DNA of 64,000 bases, taken from Bacteroides sp. AN502(2024). Its GTDB lineage: Bacteria > Bacteroidota > Bacteroidia > Bacteroidales > Bacteroidaceae. Under the pieces are notes generated by a model. It was given only the letters and a program-made list of their open reading frames with translations, made no database searches and was not told where the DNA came from. Location of the stretch: NCBI RefSeq assembly GCF_041227145.1, contig NZ_JBGFSP010000003.1, positions 2,790,001-2,854,000 on the forward strand, given 5' to 3'. Both the position numbers and the translations under genes were made by a program. Of the stretch, positions 28,358 to 36,302 are shown piece after piece (position 1 is the stretch's first letter; each line of letters starts with the position of its first letter).

Positions 28358-28365
28358 CAAAAATA
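28358..28365 (-). promoter_or_regulatory. -7 promoter box of lysS
   Basis: CAAAAATA on the plus strand reads TATTTTTG on the minus strand, 29 bases before the lysS ATG. Confidence 0.5.
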
Positions 28366-28406
28366 CGAAACTTTTCTCATATATCCTGTAATCCACCTCT
28401 TTTTTG

Positions 28407-28414
28407 TATCTTTG
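28407..28414 (+). promoter_or_regulatory. -7 promoter box of the MATE gene
   Basis: TATCTTTG, 19 bases before ATG 28434. It supports that start over the upstream ATG at 28404, which would precede the promoter box. Confidence 0.6.
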
Positions 28415-28433
28415 CCGTCTCAAACTAATAGGT

Positions 28434-29801
28434 ATGACAGGACAGAAGACACCCACTGCGTTGGGTACGGAAAAGATTGGGAAGCTTTTAATGCAATATG
28501 CCATTCCGGCAATTATCGCCATGACGGCCTCTTCTCTTTACAATATGGTAGATAGTATTTTCATTGGTCACGGAGTGGGGGCGATGGCTATCTCCGGGTT
28601 AGCATTAACTTTCCCGTTAATGAATCTTGCCGCGGCTTTCGGTTCCTTGGTCGGTGTCGGTGCAGCTACATTGATTTCGGTAAAGTTGGGACAGAAAGAT
28701 TATGATACGGCACAGCGGGTTTTGGGAAATGTGCTGGTATTGAATATGATTATCGGGCTTGCTTTTACGGTGGTCACACTGGTTTTTCTCGATCCTATTC
28801 TTTATTTTTTCGGGGGTAGTGACGCTACGGTAGGATATGCACGTGATTATATGATTGTTATCTTGTTGGGTAACGTTGTCACTCACCTTTATTTAGGGTT
28901 GAATGCCGTGCTTCGTTCAGCGGGACATCCGCAGCAGGCGATGTATGCCACAATTGCTACGGTGGTGATTAATACCATACTCGACCCTGTTTTTATTTAT
29001 GGCTTCGGCTGGGGAATACAGGGAGCGGCTATTGCTACTATTACGGCACAGGTCATCGCATTGGCATGGCAGTTCAAACTATTCTCTAATAAGGAAGAGC
29101 TCTTGTATTTCCACAAAGGAATCTTCCGGTTAAAGAAGAAAATAGTAGTCGATTCTTTAGCAATCGGTATGGCGCCTTTCCTAATGAATCTGGCGGCGTG
29201 TTTTATCGTAATTCTTATCAATCAAGGTTTGCAGCATCATGGTGGCGACTTGGCTATCGGAGCGTTCGGAATAGTAAACCGGCTGGTATTTCTCTTTGTC
29301 ATGATTGTAATGGGACTGAATCAGGGGATGCAGCCGATTGCCGGTTACAATTATGGAGCCAAGCAATATCCGCGTGTAACAAAAGTATTGAAAATGACGA
29401 TTTATGCCGCAACAATCGTTACCACTACCGGCTTCCTGATGGGGATGTTGATTCCTAATTTGGCGGTTTCTATCTTTACAACGCACGAGGAACTGGTGGA
29501 TATTTCTGCCAAAGGCTTACGTATTGTAGTGATGTTCTTCCCCATTGTCGGTTTTCAAATGGTAACTTCCAATTTCTTTCAGAGCATCGGTATGGCAAGT
29601 AAGGCAATCTTTTTGTCAATCTCCCGCCAAGTTCTTATCCTCATACCCTGCCTACTGATTCTTCCTCACTATTACGGGCAATTAGGAGTCTGGGTAAGTA
29701 TGCCGATTTCCGATCTGACAGCCAGTCTGATCGCAGGAACAATGCTTTGGTGGCAGTTCAAACAATTCAACAGGCAGAAGGAATTAATCAGCTCTGATTA
29801 A
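28434..29801 (+). CDS. MATE-family multidrug/cation exporter
   Basis: 455 residues with twelve predicted membrane helices in two homologous halves. Typical MATE segments: LLMQYAIPAIIAMTASSLYNMVDSIFIG at the start (first half), ALTFPLMNLAAAFGSLVGVGA, and the second-half equivalent around MGLNQGMQPIAGYNYGAKQY. It exports organic cations or metabolites using an ion gradient across the inner membrane. It is divergent from lysS and has its own -7 box. The substrate cannot be predicted. Confidence 0.9.
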   Translation: MTGQKTPTALGTEKIGKLLMQYAIPAIIAMTASSLYNMVDSIFIGHGVGAMAISGLALTFPLMNLAAAFGSLVGVGAATLISVKLGQKDYDTAQRVLGNVLVLNMIIGLAFTVVTLVFLDPILYFFGGSDATVGYARDYMIVILLGNVVTHLYLGLNAVLRSAGHPQQAMYATIATVVINTILDPVFIYGFGWGIQGAAIATITAQVIALAWQFKLFSNKEELLYFHKGIFRLKKKIVVDSLAIGMAPFLMNLAACFIVILINQGLQHHGGDLAIGAFGIVNRLVFLFVMIVMGLNQGMQPIAGYNYGAKQYPRVTKVLKMTIYAATIVTTTGFLMGMLIPNLAVSIFTTHEELVDISAKGLRIVVMFFPIVGFQMVTSNFFQSIGMASKAIFLSISRQVLILIPCLLILPHYYGQLGVWVSMPISDLTASLIAGTMLWWQFKQFNRQKELISSD

Positions 29802-29833
29802 TTGATATCATTCCCTTCCTGCCAATAAAACTC

Positions 29834-29999
29834 CTACGTCAGATCTATCTTCTTGTTCCGATATTCTTTAGGAGATATATCGACATACTGGTTGAAATAT
29901 TTCCCGAAGAATGCTTGTGTGGGAAAGTTGAGCTTGGTCGCTATTCCTTTCATACTTAAATCGGTATTATTGAGCAGATATTTGGCTTCTCGAGTTGGC
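29834..29999 (-). pseudogene. C-terminal relic of an AraC-family regulator
   Basis: The minus strand encodes about 50 residues matching the second helix-turn-helix of AraC regulators: AKYLLNNTDLSMKGIATKL, then FFGKYFNQYVDISPKEYR, ending in TAG at 29834-29836. Nothing upstream continues the domain, so the sensory part and first helix-turn-helix are gone. The break lies about 100 bases before the DUF4248 gene end, at the left edge of the accessory island. Confidence 0.75.
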
Positions 30000-30100
30000 C
30001 ACTTTGTTTACTATCGGTATGACATAATCCATACCGACCTCTATCATGATTCCTTATGTTGCCTGATACAGATGCCGTGCTCCGTTCATTGTTGACATTC

Positions 30101-30346
30101 TTATGGAGTGTCCAGAATACTGGTTATGATTTGTACCTGTCGGGGAGTGAAAGTTCGTGTACGAGGATGATAACCTGTGGCAGTTAGTAATCGGAACAGT
30201 TCTTTATTTATTTTAATCCATTTGGTGAATATGCGTATGGCGCAACGTGGGGTAATGTTCGGATTGTACATACAAGCTAATTCTTTTTTCTTATAAGTTT
30301 TAATACGAAACGGAATTTCCTCCTTTTCTAATAGTGATTTTTCCAT
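30101..30346 (-). CDS. DUF4248 family protein
   Basis: 81 residues: FRIKTYKKKELACMYNPNITPRCA, then WIKINKELFRLLTATGYHPRTR and FTPRQVQIITSIL. This matches the small DUF4248 family, which in Bacteroides genomes is repeatedly found beside HU-like DNA-binding genes, as here (142 bases downstream of one). The function is unknown; the compact basic helical pattern would fit a DNA-associated accessory protein. A hairpin lies between it and the HU-like gene. Confidence 0.75.
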   Translation of the reverse strand: MEKSLLEKEEIPFRIKTYKKKELACMYNPNITPRCAIRIFTKWIKINKELFRLLTATGYHPRTRTFTPRQVQIITSILDTP

Positions 30347-30426
30347 GTGGGCAGTTTATTATTTTAAGATGTTGTAAAGATACAAAATAAAAAAGGCATT
30401 GTCAAGTCTTTTGCAGGAATACTTTT

Positions 30427-30462
30427 GGAAACAGTATCCGCCCGTAGGCGGGTACTGTTTTC
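30427..30462. repeat. Strong hairpin between HU-like and DUF4248 genes
   Basis: AACAGTA/TACTGTT and CCGCC/GGCGG arms form a nearly continuous stem with a CGTA loop. There is no T run directly after it on the minus strand, so it may be an mRNA-processing or attenuating hairpin rather than a simple terminator. Confidence 0.6.
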
Positions 30463-30488
30463 CTGCTTTTAAAGGCTGATGATTAATT

Positions 30489-30956
30489 TTATGCTTCCGG
30501 ATCCGGTGCTTCTTCTTTGTCGTCATCCGGGTTGGGATCCGGTTGTCCCGAGCTGATGGTGTCGTCATTAGAAGCAACCATCTTTTGGATACTGACTTTG
30601 CTTAACATTTCCTTGAACTTGTAGCCCGGAGTAAAAATGATTTTCACTCTACGAATTGTGTCGCTATCTACATCTTTTTCTGCATCTTTACTTTCACAAT
30701 TCATACCCGGACGGAAGCAACCGAAATCTCCTAATTGAACAGAAATACCTTTTCTAAGATTGATATTCAGTGTATCGATTAAGGCATCGAGTACAAATTT
30801 TACCGCTCCGCTAGGAACCATTCCCACTTTGGTGATTTCCTCGCACAAATCTCTGAATTCCACCGTATTGGTGATTACATTTTGTGCTACATACTTTTCA
30901 GCTTTAGTTTTATCAAAGCCGAATATTCTTTTTTTTATGACGTATTTAAGTGCCAT
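30489..30956 (-). CDS. HU-like DNA-binding protein (Bacteroides type)
   Basis: 155 residues. The HU/IHF fold is visible: N-terminal helices (TNTVEFRDLCEEITKVGMVP, VKFVLDALIDTLNINL), the GISVQLGDFGCFRPG turn, and a beta-arm region ending IIFTPGYKFKEML. It carries an extra acidic, proline-rich tail (~residues 130-155). Such divergent HU-like proteins are abundant in Bacteroides and usually sit near capsule or mobile loci. An unusual promoter with a 15-bp element, shared with the other HU-like gene at 35396, lies 60 bases upstream. Confidence 0.85.
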   Translation of the reverse strand: MALKYVIKKRIFGFDKTKAEKYVAQNVITNTVEFRDLCEEITKVGMVPSGAVKFVLDALIDTLNINLRKGISVQLGDFGCFRPGMNCESKDAEKDVDSDTIRRVKIIFTPGYKFKEMLSKVSIQKMVASNDDTISSGQPDPNPDDDKEEAPDPEA

Positions 30957-31015
30957 AGGTTTTTGTTTTTTGGATTAATAACTTTATTTGTCTATATCTC
31001 TTTGTGATCACGATA

Positions 31016-31053
31016 CAAAGATACTATGGTCACTTTCCGGGGAGGTGCTTTAA
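31016..31053 (-). promoter_or_regulatory. Promoter of HU-like gene 1 with shared 15-bp element
   Basis: On the minus strand TTAAAGCACCTCCCC (31039-31053), a 15-bp spacer and the -7 box TATCTTTG (31016-31023). The same element, spacer length and -7 type precede the HU-like gene at 35396. The remaining 31054-31318 holds nothing recognisable. Confidence 0.65.
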
Positions 31054-31318
31054 CGGTACTAAATGTACCTATTTTGATTTATTTTTTAATTGTCTTGTTT
31101 GTATGATTCTGATTTATAATGTATTACTTCTGAAAATATTGCGAGGTGGGATGTTACTCCGTAGAATCTAAAAACTCCCTATAATAGTTATTTTCCTCTA
31201 AATATCAAATGCAGATGTTTTATCTTTAATGATTTCTTCTATTTCTGTACCAAAAGACTAAACTGATTTAGATATGAGAATTTTTAATTTATATATAGAA
31301 AGAAATACTAACATTGGT

Positions 31319-31849
31319 ATGAATAAACTTATTGTCCCATTTCTTTTCATAGCTTGCCTCTTTGTGACTACTGGTAGTGATAATGAGCCCAAAGAGGAAA
31401 TATTAGCTAACAGAGAGGAAGACATTCCGTACACCGAGGGATGCCCCTATCATGTTTATGACCTTTACAAAGACGCTTTTGTAATTGACAACAAAGGGAA
31501 TATGCATTATGCTAATTACAAAGATGGTGATATTAGTCTTGATTTGGATTTTGCTGCCATTCGTTTAGATCATGCCATTCCCAAAGAGTCTCCGGATTTC
31601 TTAGCGTTCAACCGTATCGGCAAGATGGCGTATTATGCCTATGTTCTCTATCCATTGACTGACAAGGTTGAAAAAGTAAGGTTAACAAGAGGGACCTTAT
31701 ATCTAAAAGATGTGATATCGGAAGATTTGTATGATGAGATTGTAACCAAGTATGAAAGTGGCAAGACGCTTGAATATAGTCTTGTTCTCGCTAATATTTA
31801 TGGATATGGACTACAAAAGATCTCTTTCACAATTTCTAAAATATTCTGA
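31319..31849 (+). CDS. Secreted protein of unknown function
   Basis: 176 residues from the ATG at 31319 (MNKLIVPFLF); an earlier ATG at 31274 adds a polar stretch before the signal peptide. The signal reads KLIVPFLFIACLFVTTGSDNEP. Either the cysteine in FIAC is the lipidation site, or an original TTGC lipobox has become TTGS. The rest is a small alpha/beta domain (DAFVIDNKGNMHYANYKDGD, SLVLANIYGYGLQKISFTI) that I cannot assign. It lies in an accessory island of decayed genes and has no close partner. Confidence 0.55.
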   Translation: MNKLIVPFLFIACLFVTTGSDNEPKEEILANREEDIPYTEGCPYHVYDLYKDAFVIDNKGNMHYANYKDGDISLDLDFAAIRLDHAIPKESPDFLAFNRIGKMAYYAYVLYPLTDKVEKVRLTRGTLYLKDVISEDLYDEIVTKYESGKTLEYSLVLANIYGYGLQKISFTISKIF

Positions 31850-32040
31850 ACTATTTATGTGCTATTTGTCAATTGGGGGCACAAGTTCTCAGACAATTGA
31901 CCCGATGCAACGGAACACGGAAAGCAACGTGTCGGATATTGAGATGAGAGTGTAAATAGTTAAAATGATATGATAACAACTTATTCATAACACCATATAA
32001 AATAAAACCCGTATCTTTGTATACAGGAAACAGTAAATGA

Positions 32041-32205
32041 TTTAGGTCTGTCGGAGAAAGAAATGAACTCATATTCACTTCCGGACAAGAGCCAAGTGAC
32101 GAAATGCTCGCTCAAATCATGAAAGAGGTGGCGCAGGAAGCAGCGGAAAGTTATAAGGAGGCTGCCGCCGCACACTTTGCGGAAATGAAAAAAACATTGC
32201 AATAA
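32041..32205 (+). pseudogene. Antitoxin-like relic upstream of zeta-toxin fragment
   Basis: The frame ending at 32205 reads LIFTSGQEPSDEMLAQIMKE, then a glutamate/alanine-rich helix ending FAEMKKTLQ, as in the small proteins that precede Bacteroides zeta-type toxins. It has no start in frame; the likely beginning (NDLGLSEKEMN) is in another frame just upstream, so the gene is frameshifted. Confidence 0.6.
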
Positions 32206-32244
32206 AACAGGCAATGTGGCAGGAGCGCATAAACAGTGTCTTAA

Positions 32245-32409
32245 ATGGTTAAGGGAAACAGAAAACCGGAACTAATAGTGATAGCCGGGTCCAACGGGTC
32301 GGGCAAGACATCTGTAACTCGGAAATTTCTGTACCACGAATACTCAGACGACACGGTTTATATCAATCCCGACCCGTGGCAAGCCTTATATACGGCGATT
32401 TTTCATTAA
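32245..32409 (+). pseudogene. Truncated zeta-toxin-like kinase
   Basis: 54 residues: ELIVIAGSNGSGKTSVTRKF (Walker A GSNGSGKT) followed by the conserved YINPD segment, then a stop after only one fifth of a normal zeta toxin. Zeta toxins phosphorylate UDP-N-acetyl sugars. The catalytic and lid regions are missing, so the fragment is inactive. It follows the antitoxin relic, and the DKNYY gene begins 31 bases after it. Confidence 0.75.
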
Positions 32410-32439
32410 TTTTGTCGTTGAATTACAAGTTGAATCATT

Positions 32440-33480
32440 ATGAAAATCAAGCAACATAGGCGTAAAGTACTGTTCAAATCAATTATAATCGCCATTATAT
32501 TTTATTGGCTTATATCGTTTTTCTTCGGATTTCCTGTTCCGAGAGGAACACGAGTTACCCCCAATTACAGTACATATTATGAAAATTGGAGAGGTATCTA
32601 CTATATATCCGTTGAGAATGTGTTAAATCTAATAAATTTTGGTCATTGGGGATATTTGGAAGATGTGGATAAAGAGACATTTATAATATTGGATGACAAC
32701 TGGGCAAAGGACAAAAATCATGTATGGTATCAAGACAAAACTATAAAAACAGTGGATGTCGCATCTTTCGATGTAGATAAAAGTGGCTTGCCGAAAGATA
32801 AATACCATGTATATGTTTATGATGTGGATATGCATAGTTTTCGTCCATCTAAATGTAATATGGATGTGACTACTGCCGAACATTTCGTCTTTAAAAATAA
32901 CGGTCAGGATTGGACATGGATGCGCGACAAAAATTTTGTCTATTACGATGAGACAAAACTCGATGTAGACAGAAATACTTTCGCTCCATTAGGAAAGACT
33001 TATTGGTGGACAGATAAAGATTATGTCTATATAGATCGTTGGAACAGTTCGCTTAAAAAATGTGAACTTATAAAGGTCGATTCCTTGCAGTCACCCGTCG
33101 ATACGCTGAATACTGGCAGTCATTATCTGCGTAACGGAAGAAATATGATCCATCTTAGTAGCGTTATCGCAAGAGACATCGAAGTGTACCGTTTCGAGGA
33201 AGTCGGTTTAAGCAAATGTATTATCAATGATATGTTGTTTGAAAATGGGGAGCGTATATTGAAAGACTCTCTTGATGTTGCCGAAGCTAAGTTCTATTTT
33301 TATGGACATATTGCTACAGATAAAAATCATGTTTTTTACTCTCGAAAACAACTCAATGACATTGATGCTGCATCTTTTCATCAAATAGATGATGAAATTT
33401 TTGAGGACAAATATTATATATACACCATAAAAGAAAATGCTTGGCGAGAGGAATATCCATTTGAACGAAAAAGGAAGTAA
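32440..33480 (+). CDS. DKNYY-repeat family protein, membrane anchored
   Basis: 346 residues. One N-terminal membrane helix (SIIIAIIFYWLISFFFGF, ~14-32) is followed by a periplasmic or surface region built of short repeats around D-K-[ND]-x-V-[YWF]-Y: WAKDKNHVWYQDKT, MRDKNFVYYDETKLDVD, WTDKDYVYI, TDKNHVFYSRKQLND and FEDKYYIYT. Each is followed by a V/I-D-x-x-[ST]-F segment, the DKNYY family pattern. The role is unknown; such repeats form beta-meander folds. It is intact although its neighbours on both sides are decayed. Confidence 0.8.
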   Translation: MKIKQHRRKVLFKSIIIAIIFYWLISFFFGFPVPRGTRVTPNYSTYYENWRGIYYISVENVLNLINFGHWGYLEDVDKETFIILDDNWAKDKNHVWYQDKTIKTVDVASFDVDKSGLPKDKYHVYVYDVDMHSFRPSKCNMDVTTAEHFVFKNNGQDWTWMRDKNFVYYDETKLDVDRNTFAPLGKTYWWTDKDYVYIDRWNSSLKKCELIKVDSLQSPVDTLNTGSHYLRNGRNMIHLSSVIARDIEVYRFEEVGLSKCIINDMLFENGERILKDSLDVAEAKFYFYGHIATDKNHVFYSRKQLNDIDAASFHQIDDEIFEDKYYIYTIKENAWREEYPFERKRK

Positions 33481-33762
33481 TAACTATACAGTTACCTCCA
33501 ACAGGAACTAATATCATTGTGTGTTCAGAAATTTATTATACCTTTGCATTTGAAAGAGTTATTTGATAGCATAGCACCGTAAATCGCTGAAAATCGCACG
33601 GTTGCTAAATCGTTACTCATATTTCTCAATGCTCTGCTAAACGTTTATTCCTCAAACGGTTGTATCAAACCGTTGAAAATCTAAAATATGCCGAAAAACA
33701 ATGAATGTTGCAAGAATAAACACTATATTTGTACATATAACACCAAGAAAATCGAGATAGCT
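33481..33762. other. Intergenic region
   Basis: AT-rich, no gene seen. A -7 box TATATTTG (33724-33731) lies 31 bases before the ATG of the following decayed gene. Confidence 0.4.
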
Positions 33763-34033
33763 ATGCTACATTCAAGCCAATCAGCTCCCGTTGTTGACGG
33801 CAAAGTCGTGGAGTTTGTGATTTTTGCCATTGAGAGTGCCGCCCGGAAGTTGGGTATTTTTTTTCTGTGGCAACCATGATATTAATCTTCAGATGTACCT
33901 GAACAGTGTGATTGAATCAACGCCTTACTTCGTGGATGCTCCCCATGAAGAGTTGTTCAGGCCGCTTCCACACCGTTGGAAAGAATATTATCCCGAGACC
34001 ATAATGGAGAAAGTCCGGATTTTGGCAAAGTGA
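33763..34033 (+). pseudogene. Frameshifted small gene, N-terminus DUF3791-like
   Basis: From ATG 33763 the frame reads KVVEFVIFAIESAARKLGI, resembling the DUF3791 family, and ends after a run of eight T (33857-33864). In another frame the sequence continues to 34033 (MYLNSVIESTPYFVDAPHEE, then FRPLPHRWKEYYPETIMEK), which I do not recognise and which may come from a different gene. A -7 box lies 31 bases upstream. The gene was probably broken by slippage in the T run or by a deletion fusion. The DNA from 34034 to 34287 holds no gene. Confidence 0.5.
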
Positions 34034-34287
34034 AACCTTTTACAAAACACAATACTGGCTATACCCCAGACAAGTTGGAGCAGATGTTGTCATAAGTTGG
34101 AGATTCAACCTGTACTTCAGTTTAATGCTTACCATAGAGCATCAATACCAATAAATAGGTATTTTTTCTGTATGTCAGGTTAATTGCCTCTTAATAAATA
34201 ACATAGTTATAGTCTAATTTCATATTTTTGCAGGTAATAAAGAATGAGTGATTTAATTACCTGATTGTAAAACTCTAAATTAGACTT

Positions 34288-34937
34288 ATGATGAAAAAGA
34301 AATGTCTATGGAGCATTATGCTTCTATTTTGTGTTATTTTATATTCTTGTAACCAAGAAGAAATAGTAGAAAACGAACTCCCCGATTTCCATCAGCCTAC
34401 CCAATCGAGAGTCGAACTCAGAACAGGCCAAATTGAAGTTGGTAATATCACACTAAGTGCTGACAGTATTATCACCCTATGTGATGATGGAAGTAATAGT
34501 TTTGTTAAAAGCACAACGAGGTCTTCAGATATATATATGTAGGGAACAAAACCGGTATAGAACTATCTCTTAAAATACAGATAGGCTCAAGATTCGCGCT
34601 TGGAAAAACTGATGCTCAAAAAAGAAAGCGTTTAGCCAAGATGCTTGCACGGGTCTCTCAATATAGAGTCATACGTGGTGTTGTAGCAGATGATAATGGT
34701 TTTGTAGAATACGTACCATTAAACGCAACTATGACTATTCCTTGCAGTATTACAGATAAAGACTTTAAAATAAATGGTCCACTAAGGAAAACTATAGATA
34801 TACTATTCCATACTTTCAAAAAACCTGCAGACAAAGATTGTGTAGAAGTGAGAATAAATGGTAGATTAATCCGCGATTTACGGGAATTTACCATAATTTG
34901 CGCCCATATAGCCTCAGGAAAATTCCTTTACTACTAA
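34288..34937 (+). pseudogene. Lipoprotein gene split by an (AT)5 run
   Basis: The start encodes a lipoprotein signal (LLFCVILYSC) and 84 residues, stopping at 34542 right after a run of five AT units (34529-34538). Removing one AT unit continues the protein in frame (SSDIYVGNKTGIELSLKIQI) through to TAA at 34937, giving about 215 residues with a lysine/arginine-rich middle (QKRKRLAKMLARVSQYRVI). The family is unknown to me. Because the break is a dinucleotide repeat in the coding region, it may be a reversible on/off slip rather than decay. The DNA from 34938 to 35114 shows no gene. Confidence 0.65.
34529..34538 (+). repeat. (AT)5 microsatellite at a frame break
   Basis: Five AT units; four or seven would join the two frames of the lipoprotein gene. 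Confidence 0.8.
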
Positions 34938-35114
34938 AATGCAATAATAAAATCGGATGTTGTAAAGAAAGTTTGACTTATAGTTTAAATCCAAAAGCGG
35001 ATGAGAAAACTCTGTCTATACTACTTTCTCAAGTATTAATGCATTCTCAACCAACGTCTCATTGACGAATGTCTTTCTTTCAAAGAATATGTAACAATAA
35101 AATAACCTGCGCTT

Positions 35115-35318
35115 ATGATAGATGTATTAGTATGGAATAAATACACTCGTGTAGTGATGCAATTAGCGGATCGTTTGAATATTTCCCCCGAAAAAGCATT
35201 ACACTTATTCTATAACAGTAAGGTATACGCATTGCTTCTTAATAAACAATATCCGCTTATAACGTTGAGTGATGCCTACATCACTGATGAAATTATCCTT
35301 GAGTTACAACAGCAATAA
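35115..35318 (+). CDS. Small DUF3791-like protein
   Basis: 67 residues: VWNKYTRVVMQLADRLNIS, PEKALHLFYNSKVYALL, then LSDAYITDEIILELQQQ. The helical pattern and the YI(V/T)DE(I/V) ending resemble DUF3791 proteins, small partners often found before DUF3990 genes in Bacteroides. No DUF3990 gene follows; the next gene is on the other strand. Probably an orphan antitoxin-like or regulatory protein. Assignment is tentative. Confidence 0.55.
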   Translation: MIDVLVWNKYTRVVMQLADRLNISPEKALHLFYNSKVYALLLNKQYPLITLSDAYITDEIILELQQQ

Positions 35319-35395
35319 TCCTGTTGTAACTCTTAATTCTCATCATCTTTCCGCATCGACTATTGGAATCTATCTATTCTATTTGTTCCAAGAGT

Positions 35396-35995
35396 TTATA
35401 CCTTTGTATATACCGTCAACTTTCCAACCCCTTCTTTCCGTATCATTCCGTCAGTGACGAAGGAATTTAATTCTTCGATAGCCACTTTCTTATTTCGTCC
35501 TGTCAGATGACTATAATCTGTTCGGCTGATAAACAGGTGGTTGTCCAGGTATGTGTTGAGGCGGGTGCGACATGTCTCACGGGAGATACTGTTTTTCTTG
35601 GGGCGTGTGAGGGATTTTCCACGCTGCAATCTCATTTTGTCACCTACTTCCTTCTTGAACGGGCGACTTGCACGGAAGTTGATGTTTTTCATTCGGACGG
35701 ACATCGCACGAATCTCTTTTTTATCTTTAACCGGAGGACATTGCAGCGAGGTGGAGAAGAATCCGAAATTCCCCATTTCTACATTCCAGCCGCCGGCTAG
35801 TAAATCCCGTGCTTCATTGGCAAAGGCTTCCATGGCTCCTGCCAATAGGCTTCTGCTGATGCCGGTAAACTTGTGGACGCGATCCAGAAACTCTTCTTTA
35901 CCTACGGTTCCTTTGGATACAATACGGGCGTGCAGCGGTTGTCTCTCTCCGTCAGGTGACGGTGGATTTTCAAATAAGTCATATAAAGCACTCAT
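35396..35995 (-). CDS. HU-like DNA-binding protein with C-terminal extension
   Basis: 199 residues. The HU-like core spans about residues 20-120 (GTVGKEEFLDRVHKFTGISR, LLAGGWNVEMGNFGFFS, then RPFKKEVGDKMRLQRGKS at the end of the beta arm). The C-terminal ~75 residues (CRTRLNTYLDNHLFISRTDY, SHLTGRNKKVAIEELNSFV) look like a winged-helix domain, as in the larger HU-like proteins of Bacteroides. It has a leader with four 22-bp repeats and the same promoter type as the HU-like gene at 30489. The function is presumably nucleoid-associated or regulatory. Confidence 0.82.
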   Translation of the reverse strand: MSALYDLFENPPSPDGERQPLHARIVSKGTVGKEEFLDRVHKFTGISRSLLAGAMEAFANEARDLLAGGWNVEMGNFGFFSTSLQCPPVKDKKEIRAMSVRMKNINFRASRPFKKEVGDKMRLQRGKSLTRPKKNSISRETCRTRLNTYLDNHLFISRTDYSHLTGRNKKVAIEELNSFVTDGMIRKEGVGKLTVYTKV

Positions 35996-36032
35996 ATTCT
36001 ATTATTAATGGATTAATTACTATTATTAATTC

Positions 36033-36120
36033 GTTCTACCAAGGTTGCTCTTTAGTTCCACCTAGGTTGTCGTTTGGTTCTACCATGGTATTTGTTTAGT
36101 TCGACCTAGGTGGAACGAAT
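36033..36120. repeat. Four direct 22-bp repeats (iteron-like) in the HU-like leader
   Basis: Repeats start at 36033, 36055, 36077 and 36099, exactly 22 bp apart. The consensus is GTTCnACCnnGGT followed by a variable 9-bp spacer. Each core (ACCAAGGT, ACCTAGGT, ACCATGGT, ACCTAGGT) is palindromic or nearly so, and the last copy extends to GTTCGACCTAGGTGGAAC. They lie between the -7 box and the gene. Two-turn spacing puts all copies on one DNA face, as for cooperative protein binding. Confidence 0.85.
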
Positions 36121-36132
36121 TGATATGTGCTA

Positions 36133-36170
36133 CAAAAGTAGGTAATTTATGTAAGGGGGAGGTGCTTTAA
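36133..36170 (-). promoter_or_regulatory. Promoter of HU-like gene 2 with shared 15-bp element
   Basis: On the minus strand TTAAAGCACCTCCCC (36156-36170), a 15-bp spacer and -7 box TACTTTTG (36133-36140): the same layout as at 31016-31053. Confidence 0.65.
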
Positions 36171-36283
36171 TTGATAAGGAATGATGGGTAGGATATGATT
36201 GAAAAAGAAGTTATGATATAAGAGAGGTTATTTTAAAAGGAATGATAGGAATATCAATTTCCTAAATAGCCTCTTTGTGTTGT

Positions 36284-36299
36284 GTATGTATGAACATAC
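36284..36299. promoter_or_regulatory. Putative GntR operator, copy 1 (after gntR stop)
   Basis: GTATGTATGAACATAC: arms GTATGT/ACATAC around ATGA. The 14-bp core TATGTATGAACATA is repeated exactly at 37136-37149. It lies 3 bases past the gntR stop. Confidence 0.55.
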
Positions 36300-36302
36300 G
36301 GT

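Noticed and set aside
30427..30462. Hairpin read as an ordinary intrinsic terminator of the HU-like gene
   Set aside because: No T run follows it on the minus strand and DUF4248 lies just downstream on the same strand; kept only as a hairpin.
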